Part shown: positions 27,199 to 35,561 of the stretch, piece by piece
Position numbering within the stretch: position 1 is the first letter of the stretch
Layout of the letters: each line of letters begins with the position of its first letter
Virus record (IMG/VR): IMGVR_UViG_3300036770_001780
Span: 1 to 64,000 of that record
From: a virus
Reading direction: 5' to 3' (one strand)
DNA: 64,000 nucleotides
The notes under the pieces: model-generated
Seen by the model: only the letters and a program-made list of their open reading frames with translations
What the model was told of the DNA's origin: nothing
Databases searched by the model: none
Program-made: the position numbers and the translations under genes

Positions 27199-29644
27199 GA
27201 TTTTTCAATTGGCCGTATTTTCGGCTGTACTTTCATTTGGTCAGTGCGCTCTCGTCTATAATCCATTCACTAACGACTGGAACTGTGGAGGTGCGTCTGG
27301 AACGGTTGGCGGGGCGTCTAATCTGACTACAGTTGGCGCTATTCCGTATGTTATATCCTCGGGCGTTTTGGGACAGAACGCGGCGAATCTAGCGTGGGAC
27401 AATACGAACTTGTCGCTCACAGTTACGGCGGTCAACCGCATCCCGATTGGTCGGGGTGGTGGTGATATTGCGAATAACACGCGAGTTGGAGTAAGTGCAC
27501 TCGGGGCAAACACGACCGGAACCAATAACGTTGCTGTCGGTGTATCTGCATTGTCGGTCAACAATACGGGCATCAACAACACGGCCGTGGGCTTTGAAAG
27601 CCTTAGGGATAATTCCACGGGTACATCCAATACCGTAATTGGATTTCAGTCGATGGCGCTTAATAGTACGGGCTTTAGTAACTCGTCGGTTGGACGAGAA
27701 TCTCTAAGGTCTAATACGACCGGCAGCGCCAATACAGCATTGGGCCGAGAGTCGCTACTTTCCAATACGACCGGCTCAAACAACACGACGAATGGATTCC
27801 GGGCCGGGGTGACGGCGACATCGGCCAACGCCAATACTACTGGGTCGAACAACGTTTGGATCGGCACGGAGTCCGGTCCCGCGTCATCGACCCAACGAAC
27901 CAATTCCGTCGCGCTCGGATACCGGGCAGTTGTGAATGCCGACAACGCCGGAGTACTGGGCACTGCCGGGATGCAGTGGTCTGTCGGTGGTCAAGTGGCG
28001 CCTGCTGCTACGCTCCATGTGGAGAACACGACGGCATCGACGGGCGTCACAACGTCCATCGTCCGCGCTGGCGCGGGGCAGAGTACCACTTCGCTACTAT
28101 CAGTCCAGAATTCAGTTGGTACGCCGTACATGACAGTCAACCCTGTGGTCAGTGATGTGGGCACGTTAGGTTCTGAGTCTGTCTCTAATTCCGACTTCTC
28201 CACAGGCCCGTTCACCGGTTGGACGGCGGGTGCGGGATGGACTTACTCAAGTGGTGCTCAGCACACCAGTGGGACAGCAACGCTCACTCAATCGTTCTCG
28301 ATCACAGCGAATAACCCTTATGTTGTTGTGGTAACGATCACCGGGCGTACAGCGGGGTCAATTACGATTGAGTTGGGCAGTGGCCCTGCGTCTGTGACTA
28401 ATGCGATTACAGCGAATACAACTACCGCTCTAGTCTCCACAAGTGGCGGGTCGCAGACCTTAACCATTACCCCAACGACGGATTTTGATGGAACAATCAC
28501 TGCGATTTCAGTAAAAATCGTCAATGCATCTAATTCAAATGCCGACTTTTATGATGCGGGTGGGTCTTTGTTCGCTAGTGTGCGAGGTAAAGCTTCGTTA
28601 TCTAATACAGTATTTGGTAGTGGTTCGTTGAGATTTAATACAACAGGTATACAAAATACTGCATTTGGTGAAAGTACGTTGATAAGAAATACTCTAGGTT
28701 TGAATAATAATGCGTTCGGCAGATTAGCTCTAGCAGCAAATCTAACAGGATCATCAAACACTGCCATTGGTAGAAGTGCTCTTCAAGAAAACGTTCGTGG
28801 GTCTAACAATGTAGCAATCGGCGAAGCTCCTCTTTATAATAATATTTCAGGTGCGGCAAACATTGCTATTGGATCAAATGCATTATTCGCAAACACCATT
28901 GGATCTAACAATGTTGCCATTGGAGGAACCCAGACTTTAGCATCAAATATTTCTGGAACCAATAACATTGCAATTGGAACCGCTGCTCTGTCTGTAAATA
29001 CTGCGTCAGAAAATACAGCCGTGGGCAGAGAATCTCTTCAAAATAACACAACCGGAACAAGAAATGTTGCTGTAGGGTATCGTGCTCTGAGATCAGTTAC
29101 CACTGGGGAAAATAATGTTGGATTTGGACATCTTGCTGGTGCATTAAATACTGGGTCATTAACAACTGGTTCGAATAACACATTTATTGGCTATAACACT
29201 GGGTTTAGTAACACTACTCAACGTTCTGGTTCAGTTGCAATTGGCTCTAGTGCAACTGTCAACGCTGACAACGCCGGTGTCTTAGGCATTGCCGGGATGC
29301 GGTGGTCGGTCGGTGGGCAGGTGGCTCCCGCTGCGACTCTTCATGTCGAAAATACTACAGCATCCACTGGAGTTACTACGGAATTCATTCGCGCTGGCGC
29401 GGGACAGAGTACCAATAACCTGACCGAGTGGCAGAACAGTGGCGGCACGGCACTGTCTTACATCTCTAGCAGCGGTTCTTTCACTACTCCTTTTGTGCAG
29501 TGGCTGAACTCCACAGAGGGGACTTGCGATGCAACTACTAGGGGGCAATTAGTCATGGTCCAGGGCGGCGCGGGCGTGGCTGACACGTTCCGGGTTTGCG
29601 CCAAGGACGCAGCGGACGCATACGCTTGGACCGCCTTATATTAA
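27185..29644 (+). CDS. Exported repeat-rich fibre/adhesin-like protein
   Basis: 819 aa from MRITKIFQLAVFSAVLSFGQC, a signal peptide possibly of lipoprotein type. Many roughly 15-residue repeats of the pattern NTTGSxNTALGxxSL, as in trimeric autotransporter heads and phage fibre shafts, occupy residues 90-260 and 470-700. Residues 335-450 form a carbohydrate-binding-like beta sandwich (FTGWTAGAGWTYSSGAQHTS). A segment NADNAGVLGxAGMxWSVGGQ occurs twice (about residues 248 and 692). DNA from 28,560 to 29,260 is visibly AT-richer than the rest. A longer upstream start was rejected. Confidence 0.75.
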   Translation: MRITKIFQLAVFSAVLSFGQCALVYNPFTNDWNCGGASGTVGGASNLTTVGAIPYVISSGVLGQNAANLAWDNTNLSLTVTAVNRIPIGRGGGDIANNTRVGVSALGANTTGTNNVAVGVSALSVNNTGINNTAVGFESLRDNSTGTSNTVIGFQSMALNSTGFSNSSVGRESLRSNTTGSANTALGRESLLSNTTGSNNTTNGFRAGVTATSANANTTGSNNVWIGTESGPASSTQRTNSVALGYRAVVNADNAGVLGTAGMQWSVGGQVAPAATLHVENTTASTGVTTSIVRAGAGQSTTSLLSVQNSVGTPYMTVNPVVSDVGTLGSESVSNSDFSTGPFTGWTAGAGWTYSSGAQHTSGTATLTQSFSITANNPYVVVVTITGRTAGSITIELGSGPASVTNAITANTTTALVSTSGGSQTLTITPTTDFDGTITAISVKIVNASNSNADFYDAGGSLFASVRGKASLSNTVFGSGSLRFNTTGIQNTAFGESTLIRNTLGLNNNAFGRLALAANLTGSSNTAIGRSALQENVRGSNNVAIGEAPLYNNISGAANIAIGSNALFANTIGSNNVAIGGTQTLASNISGTNNIAIGTAALSVNTASENTAVGRESLQNNTTGTRNVAVGYRALRSVTTGENNVGFGHLAGALNTGSLTTGSNNTFIGYNTGFSNTTQRSGSVAIGSSATVNADNAGVLGIAGMRWSVGGQVAPAATLHVENTTASTGVTTEFIRAGAGQSTNNLTEWQNSGGTALSYISSSGSFTTPFVQWLNSTEGTCDATTRGQLVMVQGGAGVADTFRVCAKDAADAYAWTALY

Positions 29645-29655
29645 CAAGAGGAAAT

Positions 29656-30120
29656 ATGAAAACCTACGCACTAGCTTTAATTCTTTTGTCTTCTGCCTTA
29701 TTCGGGCAATCGACTCCGGCTCAGGGGTTGATATTTAATCAGCTATCTTCCGATCCTCCTGCTACCACTTCACTAGTTGGTTCTACCGACAACCAAGACC
29801 AAGGACCCTCTATCCGTATAACGGTGACCGGGCCTGACGGGAATTCGTTCTCTGCTAGGGTTTACGGCGTCCCTGCTGCCGCCGCTATGGAGATCCTTTC
29901 TCAGTGGATGGCTACCCAGACTCGTTCAGACGGATCGCCAAAATACATCAACGTAGCAGATGTAATCCGCCAACACTCTATCGAACTCGTTCGCTCTCTA
30001 GTCTCCCAAGGATATGTGTCGAGTGAGACACGAGCTGAGATGGAAAAAATCCGAGCGGCCCAAAGCATGATAGAAGAGAAGAGAAACCAGCTAATTGAAG
30101 CTGCTCTCAAGCAGCAGTAG
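29656..30120 (+). CDS. Exported protein of unknown function
   Basis: 154 aa from MKTYALALILLSSALFGQS (signal peptide), AAGAGGAAA upstream. Mature part with a beta strand pair (SIRITVTGPDGNSFSARVYG) and a helical C-terminus (AEMEKIRAAQSMIEEKRNQL). Third of four consecutive signal-peptide proteins. No family recognised. Confidence 0.65.
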   Translation: MKTYALALILLSSALFGQSTPAQGLIFNQLSSDPPATTSLVGSTDNQDQGPSIRITVTGPDGNSFSARVYGVPAAAAMEILSQWMATQTRSDGSPKYINVADVIRQHSIELVRSLVSQGYVSSETRAEMEKIRAAQSMIEEKRNQLIEAALKQQ

Positions 30121-30129
30121 TTCTTTAAT

Positions 30130-30138
30130 TGGTAAAAT
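30130..30138 (+). promoter_or_regulatory. Extended -10 promoter, leaderless type
   Basis: TGGTAAAAT followed by exactly 6 nt and ATG 30145. No ribosome site. Confidence 0.65.
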
Positions 30139-30144
30139 AGAATC

Positions 30145-30405
30145 ATGAAGAATCTAATTTTCATCACAATCGCATCAGTCGCATTTTCCCAGACCCCCCT
30201 CACTAACGAAGAGCGCCTTGAGGTCGAAAACGCCTCTCTAAAGCTCCAGTTACTGAAGATTCAGGAGTCGGAAATTCAAAAGAAGTTGAAGGACGTGCTG
30301 GAATCGGCATGTAAGAAGGCTAATGTTCCAGTCGGAGAGTGCCAGCTTGACATGCAAAACAGTCGGCTAGTGCGAGTACCAAAGGAAGAGAAAGACCAGA
30401 AGTAA
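30145..30405 (+). CDS. Small exported coiled-coil protein
   Basis: 86 aa. Signal peptide MKNLIFITIASVAFSQ then a heptad-rich helix (EERLEVENASLKLQLLKIQE) and a Cys pair (ACKKANVPVGECQ). Signal peptide plus coiled coil could fit a spanin-like periplasmic role, but no matching partner is seen. Leaderless start. Confidence 0.6.
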   Translation: MKNLIFITIASVAFSQTPLTNEERLEVENASLKLQLLKIQESEIQKKLKDVLESACKKANVPVGECQLDMQNSRLVRVPKEEKDQK

Positions 30406-30416
30406 TAGGAAGGTGT

Positions 30417-30764
30417 ATGGCTGAAAAGAAAACCCCAACCAAGAAAGCATCTGGCGGAGGGATTGAGTACCGGGGAAGGAAATTCCCCGGATACAATAAA
30501 CCAGTAAAGTCCGACCGTCCAGGCAAAAAGAAGATGGTTCTTGCCAAGGAAGGCGATACTGTTAAGCTTGTTCATTTTGGTGACGCCAAGATGGGCCATA
30601 ACTACAGCGCAGCGGCCAGAAAGAGCTACATGGCCCGTAGCGCAGGTATTAAAGGGAAAGACTCTAAGCTTTCAGCTAACTACTGGTCAAGAAAGGTGTT
30701 GTGGGCAGGCCCTGGAGGGTCGAAGAAGGCTCCGCCCAAGAGCCAGAAAGTGAAGAAATACTAG
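30417..30764 (+). CDS. Lys-rich conserved phage protein
   Basis: 115 aa, strongly basic. KLVHFGDAKMGHNYSAAARK, SYMARSAGIKGKDSKLSANY and WSRKVLWAGPGGSKK form a pattern I recall from small proteins near phage terminase genes. May bind DNA (inference). Separated from the next gene by one base. Confidence 0.7.
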   Translation: MAEKKTPTKKASGGGIEYRGRKFPGYNKPVKSDRPGKKKMVLAKEGDTVKLVHFGDAKMGHNYSAAARKSYMARSAGIKGKDSKLSANYWSRKVLWAGPGGSKKAPPKSQKVKKY

Positions 30765-30765
30765 C

Positions 30766-30960
30766 ATGGCTGAAAAGAAGAAGTGGATCCAAGAGGCAAT
30801 CAAGAAGCCGGGTGCCCTAAAGAAGTCTATGGGCGTCAAGGAAGGCGAGAAAATCCCCGCCAAGAAACTAGCCAAGGCCGCTAAAGCCCCTGGGAAGATG
30901 GGCCAGAGGGCGAGGTTGGCGGAAACTTTGAAGAAGATGAGCAAGAAGAAAGAGAAGTAA
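30766..30960 (+). CDS. Small Lys-rich conserved phage protein
   Basis: 64 aa, about a third Lys. WIQEAIKKPGALKKSMGVKE and GKMGQRARLAETLKKMSKKK match a widespread tiny phage protein. Nucleic-acid binding is likely from charge alone. Confidence 0.7.
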   Translation: MAEKKKWIQEAIKKPGALKKSMGVKEGEKIPAKKLAKAAKAPGKMGQRARLAETLKKMSKKKEK

Positions 30961-30963
30961 CTA

Positions 30964-31380
30964 ATGGCCGTAAACGCTGCCAAAAACTACACCAAGCCTG
31001 CTCTTCGCGCTCGTATTGTATCCGAAGTAAAAGCCGGAACAAAGGGCGGCAAAGCAGGCCAATGGAGTGCCCGGAAGAGCCAGATCGTAGCCAAGCGATA
31101 CGAAGAAGCTGGTGGAGGCTACAAGGGCAAGAAAGCAGCGCCACAGAAATCTCTGTCTAAATGGACTAAGGCTGAGTGGACGACAAAGAGCGGTAAGCCG
31201 TCAACTCAGGGACCGAAGGCTACTGGCGAACGATATCTTCCAAAGAAAGCTATCAAGGCTATGTCCTCAAAGGAATATGCTGCGACGACCAAGAAGAAGC
31301 GGGAAGATACAGCCAAGGGCAAGCAGTTCTCTAAGCAGCCAAAGAAAGCTGCATCCATAACCAAGAGGCATAGAAAATAA
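30964..31380 (+). CDS. Lys-rich protein, DUF5872-like
   Basis: 138 aa. MAVNAAKNYTKPALRARIVS, GTKGGKAGQWSARKSQIVAK, KSLSKWTKAEWTTKSGKPST and TGERYLPKKAIKAMSSKEY match DUF5872-type phage proteins as I recall them. Very basic (ends KRHRK). Function unknown; third of a run of Lys-rich proteins. Confidence 0.75.
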   Translation: MAVNAAKNYTKPALRARIVSEVKAGTKGGKAGQWSARKSQIVAKRYEEAGGGYKGKKAAPQKSLSKWTKAEWTTKSGKPSTQGPKATGERYLPKKAIKAMSSKEYAATTKKKREDTAKGKQFSKQPKKAASITKRHRK

Positions 31381-31381
31381 C

Positions 31382-31657
31382 ATGCAAGCCACTGGACAAG
31401 AGATAGGGGCCTTGAAGGCACTGATTGAAGCAGGCGGAAGTACCGCCCTTATAGCGGCCTTGATGTATGCACTAAAGACTCTTTGGGGTCTAGTCATATC
31501 CAAGGATGGTCAACTCATGGAAGAGCGGGACAAGAGGGAAGAATTGATTAAAGAGTCTATCCTCGCCAGCCGATCTATGTTTGAGTCAACCGAAAAGATC
31601 GTTCAAGCACTAGAACGCATCGAGAGAAAGGTAGTAAGCGATGATGAACATAACTAA
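31382..31657 (+). CDS. Small membrane protein, holin candidate
   Basis: 91 aa. One hydrophobic span (GSTALIAALMYALKTLWGLVI, about residues 18-38) followed by a charged helical tail (EERDKREELIKESILASRSM). Topology fits a class III-like holin or a small virion membrane protein. It is not adjacent to either lysin. Confidence 0.55.
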   Translation: MQATGQEIGALKALIEAGGSTALIAALMYALKTLWGLVISKDGQLMEERDKREELIKESILASRSMFESTEKIVQALERIERKVVSDDEHN

Positions 31658-31835
31658 CTTCTTGGAGTCTTGTATGCCAAGCAGTAAACCTTCCAAGAAG
31701 AAGGATTGCGATCTGTCTCTTGATACAATGCAGAATGAAGCTATTAAAAAGCTCCAGCAAGGCCGCGAGTTCATGACATCGGCCATTGATGCTATAGGGG
31801 CGAAATACAGCCAAAATGAGACAAAAGCCGGATAA
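31641..31835 (+). CDS. Small hypothetical protein
   Basis: 64 aa; AAAGG upstream within the previous gene. MMNITNFLESCMPSSKPSKK then a helix (TMQNEAIKKLQQGREFMTSA). Overlaps both neighbours. No family recognised. Confidence 0.5.
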   Translation: MMNITNFLESCMPSSKPSKKKDCDLSLDTMQNEAIKKLQQGREFMTSAIDAIGAKYSQNETKAG

Positions 31836-32244
31836 AAACATCGAATCACTTGAAATTATCGTTCGGGATAAGAGCGAGATCGCCCCGCCTACGGCGGCAA
31901 GTTTTGATACCTGGATAAAGGATCGTCTTATCGAGGATGCCCCGGATTACTACGAAAAGCTTCGGAATTCCATAGTCAAGCACCTGGATAACGAGAATCC
32001 CAATATCAAGGTAATGGAGTTAGCTGCTGAGATTCTGGGCTTGAAATCTGGAGGCGGTGTCAATATTACGCAGAACATTCTGACGCAGAACGGCAATACG
32101 ACCGTGAATAACGGAAGCGGCGCTTCTCTTGAATCTCTTATCAAGCAGATGGAGGCCCGTGATGCTTCCGCCAAGCAAAAGGCAGAAGTGATTGACGTAG
32201 AGTTTATAGACACACCGGAGGTCGGAGATGGCAAAAAAGGCTGA
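31816..32244 (+). CDS. Candidate terminase small subunit
   Basis: 142 aa. Mostly helical; FDTWIKDRLIEDAPDYYEKL, NPNIKVMELAAEILGLKSGG and VNITQNILTQNGNTTVNNG resemble C-terminal parts of some phage small terminase proteins. Assignment rests mainly on position: the large terminase begins 154 nt downstream. No clear N-terminal HTH is seen. Confidence 0.45.
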   Translation: MRQKPDKNIESLEIIVRDKSEIAPPTAASFDTWIKDRLIEDAPDYYEKLRNSIVKHLDNENPNIKVMELAAEILGLKSGGGVNITQNILTQNGNTTVNNGSGASLESLIKQMEARDASAKQKAEVIDVEFIDTPEVGDGKKG

Positions 32245-32401
32245 CAAAGTTCGTAAGGTCATGCGCGAGTTTAAGGAGGGGAAGCTACGCTCGGGATCAA
32301 AGAAAGGGCCAGTAGTCAAAAACCCTAAGCAGGCAATCGCAATCGCACTGAGCGAAGAGCGGCAAGGTGGCAAGACTATGGCAATGAAAAAGAAGAAGTG
32401 A
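32228..32401 (+). CDS. Small Lys-rich protein, DUF6496-like
   Basis: 57 aa. DKVRKVMREFKEGKLRSGSK and KNPKQAIAIALSEERQGGK match a tiny phage/bacterial protein family (DUF6496, from memory). Ends in five basic residues. Overlaps the preceding gene by 17 nt and the terminase GTG by 4 nt. Confidence 0.7.
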   Translation: MAKKADKVRKVMREFKEGKLRSGSKKGPVVKNPKQAIAIALSEERQGGKTMAMKKKK

Positions 32402-34584
32402 TTATACCCCCTAAAGAATTAAGGTCCAGGACTAGGAGTAGTCATGTCTGGGATATCGTTGAATACTTTGAGACTGGCAAGTTCGAGAAAGTCCCTGAAG
32501 AAGATCGGTTCAAGTTGCTGAACAATCAGGAGTTGATGCTTGTGGCGTCGGAACTCCAAAGATGCCGAGAGGACTTCCGGTACGCGGCTAGTAACTACTT
32601 CTGGATATCAGATAAAGAAGGCAATGACCGTCTTTTCGAACTTTGGGACGGCCAAGAACTAGTCCTCCAAAAGCTAGAGGACATGAAGAAGCGCGGGAAA
32701 CCGCAGCGAATTTGCCTTATCAAGGCTCGTCAGTTGGGCTTATCGCTCCTTGGGTGCGGAATCGTGGCTTGGGTTTGCATGTTCCGTTCTAACCGCAGGG
32801 GGATGATTGTATCGGAAGACGAGGACCAGTCCCAGAATCTGTTTAACAGCTACCTGTCGCCAATCTACCGGCAACTACCCTGGTGGCTCCGCCCGAAGAA
32901 CAGTTCGTTTAAGCTGGACACCGGCATCGTACTTGACGTGCCAGCCAAAGATGGCGGACTCGGGTTGAACTCTCTCATTCGAGTACAGTGGGCGAACCGA
33001 AAAGGCGGACTAGGGCAAGGGTATCGCCTTAACGCTTTCCACGGATCTGAGTTTACTTCTTGGTCGGACCTCCAGGGAACTCTAGAAGAGGACCTGAAGT
33101 ACGCTCTCGTCAACAGCCCAGATACAATAGCCATATTAGAATCAACCGCAAAGGGTGCCGGAACCGAGAGCCACGCTTTCTATAAGAAGTGCGTTAACCT
33201 TGGCGACAAGGCCGACTGGGAAGCTGTCTTCTTGCCTTACTTCTTTGAGAAGAAGAGAGTACTGGCCCCTCCTTCCGGCTGGCGTATTGGCGAAGAAGAA
33301 AAGCGGATGCGGGATGTTGTTGAGTCTAATTGGTGCAGATGCAGCAATAAAGTCTGTGGTAGGTATTTCAACAGGAAGACGCCGACCGGGACACTGGATG
33401 GATCCACTTGCCAAGTATGTGACTCCGGTACTCTTGAGCCTTATATATTAAGGGATGACCAGATTTACTTCATTGTAAATGAGCGGGTAAACGCCAGTAA
33501 CACCAAGTCGATCAAGCAGGAACTTGCCCTTACCGCCGAGGAAGCCTTTATCGCAAAAGGCGAACAAGTGTTTAGCGAGAAGGCAGTTGAGAATGTCGAG
33601 TATTTCACCGAGAGAGCGCCGTCCCCTCTTAAAGGCTTCTTTGATCGACACGGATACTTTCATGGGTATTCAGATAACGACTTGAGTCGCAAATGCCACC
33701 TGGAAGGATGCTCGATGTTTCACGACGGCGAGGACCTTCACCTGTGGGTTTGGGAGAAGCCGGTAACTAACGCCCGATACCAGATAGGAGTTGACGTTGG
33801 GTACGGCAAGGGTAAGGATTTCTCAGTAGCATGGGTCAACCGAGTCGGCACTTCCGGGAGCGAAGATGTTCACGTCGCAACCCTTAGAACCAACATAGTC
33901 AACCCGCTAGACCTTTCTTACGAGGTAGCCAAGCTTGGCAAGTGGTATAACGAGGCCCAGATAGCGGTAGAGTACAACACACCGGGGAACTCAACCGCAG
34001 ACCAACTGTTGAACAATCTGTCTTATCCGAATTGCTACCGCAGAAAGACGACAACAGGCGCTCCCCATTGGCTGACTCTTCAGAATACGAAACCCAAGCT
34101 AATCGTCACAGCCGACAGGTGGCTCAAAGAAGGTATCTTCATAGCTAGAGACCCTCGCTTTCTTGATGAAATAAAGGTGTTCACTAGCATCGACGGCAGC
34201 CTTAGAACAGGGGCACAGGGCGGTTTTAACGACGACGTTGTGATGGCGGCGATGATATGCCTCTTCACTGCCCACGAGGGGGATTACGAGGACAATTACG
34301 GGATTGTTCCGAATAAGATCGAAAGGACTCCCGATACTTGTGACTACAAGATGAGTTGCGGGAAATGCCATAAAGTGTGGGGAGCGGATTCCCCCGGCAC
34401 GATACGCAATTGCCCGTTCTGTCAGTCTATGTTTGTCTTGGCAAGCAGGAACCTGCATGTGCCGATAGCTAGGCAGCAAGACCCTCGCAACGAACTTCGT
34501 GATTTCGACCCCAAGCCAGAAGGGGAGCACTCTTCCTACGGCGAGGTAAAGGACTGGGGCGTGACTGATTACGCCCTTTTGTAA
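32398..34584 (+). CDS. terL: Terminase large subunit
   Basis: 728 aa from GTG. IKARQLGLS (108-116) is the Walker A variant of phage terminases; LNAFHGSEFTSW and IAILESTAKGAG cover the Walker B/coupling region. A zinc-finger-like insert follows (CRCSNKVCGRYF, CQVCDSGTL, residues about 308-345). YQIGVDVGYGKGKDFSVAWV begins the RNase H-like nuclease. A second zinc ribbon (CGKCHKVW, NCPFCQSMF) lies near the C-terminus. ATPase motor and nuclease for headful or site-specific packaging. The two zinc modules make it longer than typical. Confidence 0.93.
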   Translation: MIIPPKELRSRTRSSHVWDIVEYFETGKFEKVPEEDRFKLLNNQELMLVASELQRCREDFRYAASNYFWISDKEGNDRLFELWDGQELVLQKLEDMKKRGKPQRICLIKARQLGLSLLGCGIVAWVCMFRSNRRGMIVSEDEDQSQNLFNSYLSPIYRQLPWWLRPKNSSFKLDTGIVLDVPAKDGGLGLNSLIRVQWANRKGGLGQGYRLNAFHGSEFTSWSDLQGTLEEDLKYALVNSPDTIAILESTAKGAGTESHAFYKKCVNLGDKADWEAVFLPYFFEKKRVLAPPSGWRIGEEEKRMRDVVESNWCRCSNKVCGRYFNRKTPTGTLDGSTCQVCDSGTLEPYILRDDQIYFIVNERVNASNTKSIKQELALTAEEAFIAKGEQVFSEKAVENVEYFTERAPSPLKGFFDRHGYFHGYSDNDLSRKCHLEGCSMFHDGEDLHLWVWEKPVTNARYQIGVDVGYGKGKDFSVAWVNRVGTSGSEDVHVATLRTNIVNPLDLSYEVAKLGKWYNEAQIAVEYNTPGNSTADQLLNNLSYPNCYRRKTTTGAPHWLTLQNTKPKLIVTADRWLKEGIFIARDPRFLDEIKVFTSIDGSLRTGAQGGFNDDVVMAAMICLFTAHEGDYEDNYGIVPNKIERTPDTCDYKMSCGKCHKVWGADSPGTIRNCPFCQSMFVLASRNLHVPIARQQDPRNELRDFDPKPEGEHSSYGEVKDWGVTDYALL

Positions 34585-34613
34585 ATTGTTATCTATTAGA
34601 CTTTGAGAAACGG

Positions 34614-34619
34614 TAAGAT
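34614..34619 (+). promoter_or_regulatory. -10 box, leaderless type
   Basis: TAAGAT followed by exactly 6 nt and ATG 34626. No ribosome site. It starts a unit running into the portal gene. Confidence 0.55.
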
Positions 34620-34625
34620 ATAGTC

Positions 34626-35171
34626 ATGGCAAAGAGCACAAAACCAACGAATGTTCAAGTGAATCTTGAGCTGTCCATCCCAATTAAAGACTATGAAGTA
34701 TTTGAGGCGGTTGATCCTGATAACGTTCAGGCGTATCTGAATACTTGCGTAGCCAACTACTTGTCGGCATACGCTGATGGCGGCTTAATGCTATCAGGGG
34801 ACGATATTCAGGCTATGAGTGAGGCGCTAGGGGAAGACGTGACTTCTTCTTCGGATATCGTAAACGCGGTAATCAACTCTGTATCAGAAGAGGACAGCGA
34901 TTCGGTATTTAAGGTCGTAATTGATCCATCGCTAAAGCCCAACATTGAGGACTCGGCGCGAGTTCAGGGCGTAACAGTTGACCACTGGCTAACTAACTGC
35001 TGGAGCCATATCATCACAAACGGATGGCTTTACGGCGTATCTGGAGACATCCGCTGGGTTCCTTTTACTAACCAACAGCTAAAGCTGATTAGCGAGGCTG
35101 CCGGAAAGAAGCTGGAAAGTTCTTCTGATATCGTGGCGGCAGTTACTGCACATTCGGGAGTTGCCGTCTAA
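34626..35171 (+). CDS. Hypothetical protein with two related halves
   Basis: 181 aa. Residues 20-85 and 100-175 look like an internal duplication (AMSEALGEDVTSSSDIVNAV versus LISEAAGKKLESSSDIVAAV). No family recognised. Between terminase and portal. Confidence 0.65.
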   Translation: MAKSTKPTNVQVNLELSIPIKDYEVFEAVDPDNVQAYLNTCVANYLSAYADGGLMLSGDDIQAMSEALGEDVTSSSDIVNAVINSVSEEDSDSVFKVVIDPSLKPNIEDSARVQGVTVDHWLTNCWSHIITNGWLYGVSGDIRWVPFTNQQLKLISEAAGKKLESSSDIVAAVTAHSGVAV

Positions 35172-35558
35172 ATGCCTACTTACGAAGGGACTTGCAAGAA
35201 TGAATCCTGCGAGAAGCAGGGCAGTTTGTTTGAATTCTTCGTCCGCCGTTGGGACAGTCCTAATCCGGCTTGCCCTGCTTGCAAGCAAGAAGTTCATCGC
35301 TATGTATCGGCTCCAAGTATCGTTTGGGCCAAGGACCTCGGGCAGTATCTAGGACAGAATAGCGAGGGCCATTGGGCGCACGCCAGAGATGAGCAAGGGG
35401 TTCCTGTAAAGCACTTTATTCGCACTAGGCAAGACCAGAAAGAGTTCTGCCATCGCTACGGGTATTACGACCCGAATGACCTTCCATCCTCTTGCACTGC
35501 CGACGAGAACGGCATTACGAAGAGGAACACTAGTGGAGAAAAGGGACAGTGGATTTAA
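35172..35558 (+). CDS. Zinc-ribbon protein, FmdB-like N-terminus
   Basis: 128 aa. MPTYEGTCKNESCEKQGSLF ... CPACKQ gives four Cys in the FmdB/CxxC zinc-ribbon layout, with a polar C-terminal extension. Such small regulators are common beside phage structural genes; function unknown. Confidence 0.75.
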   Translation: MPTYEGTCKNESCEKQGSLFEFFVRRWDSPNPACPACKQEVHRYVSAPSIVWAKDLGQYLGQNSEGHWAHARDEQGVPVKHFIRTRQDQKEFCHRYGYYDPNDLPSSCTADENGITKRNTSGEKGQWI

Positions 35559-35561
35559 CGT

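Noticed and set aside
27185-29644. Diversity-generating retroelement acting on the fibre gene
   Set aside because: No reverse transcriptase or template repeat was found; the two related segments are diverged duplicates.
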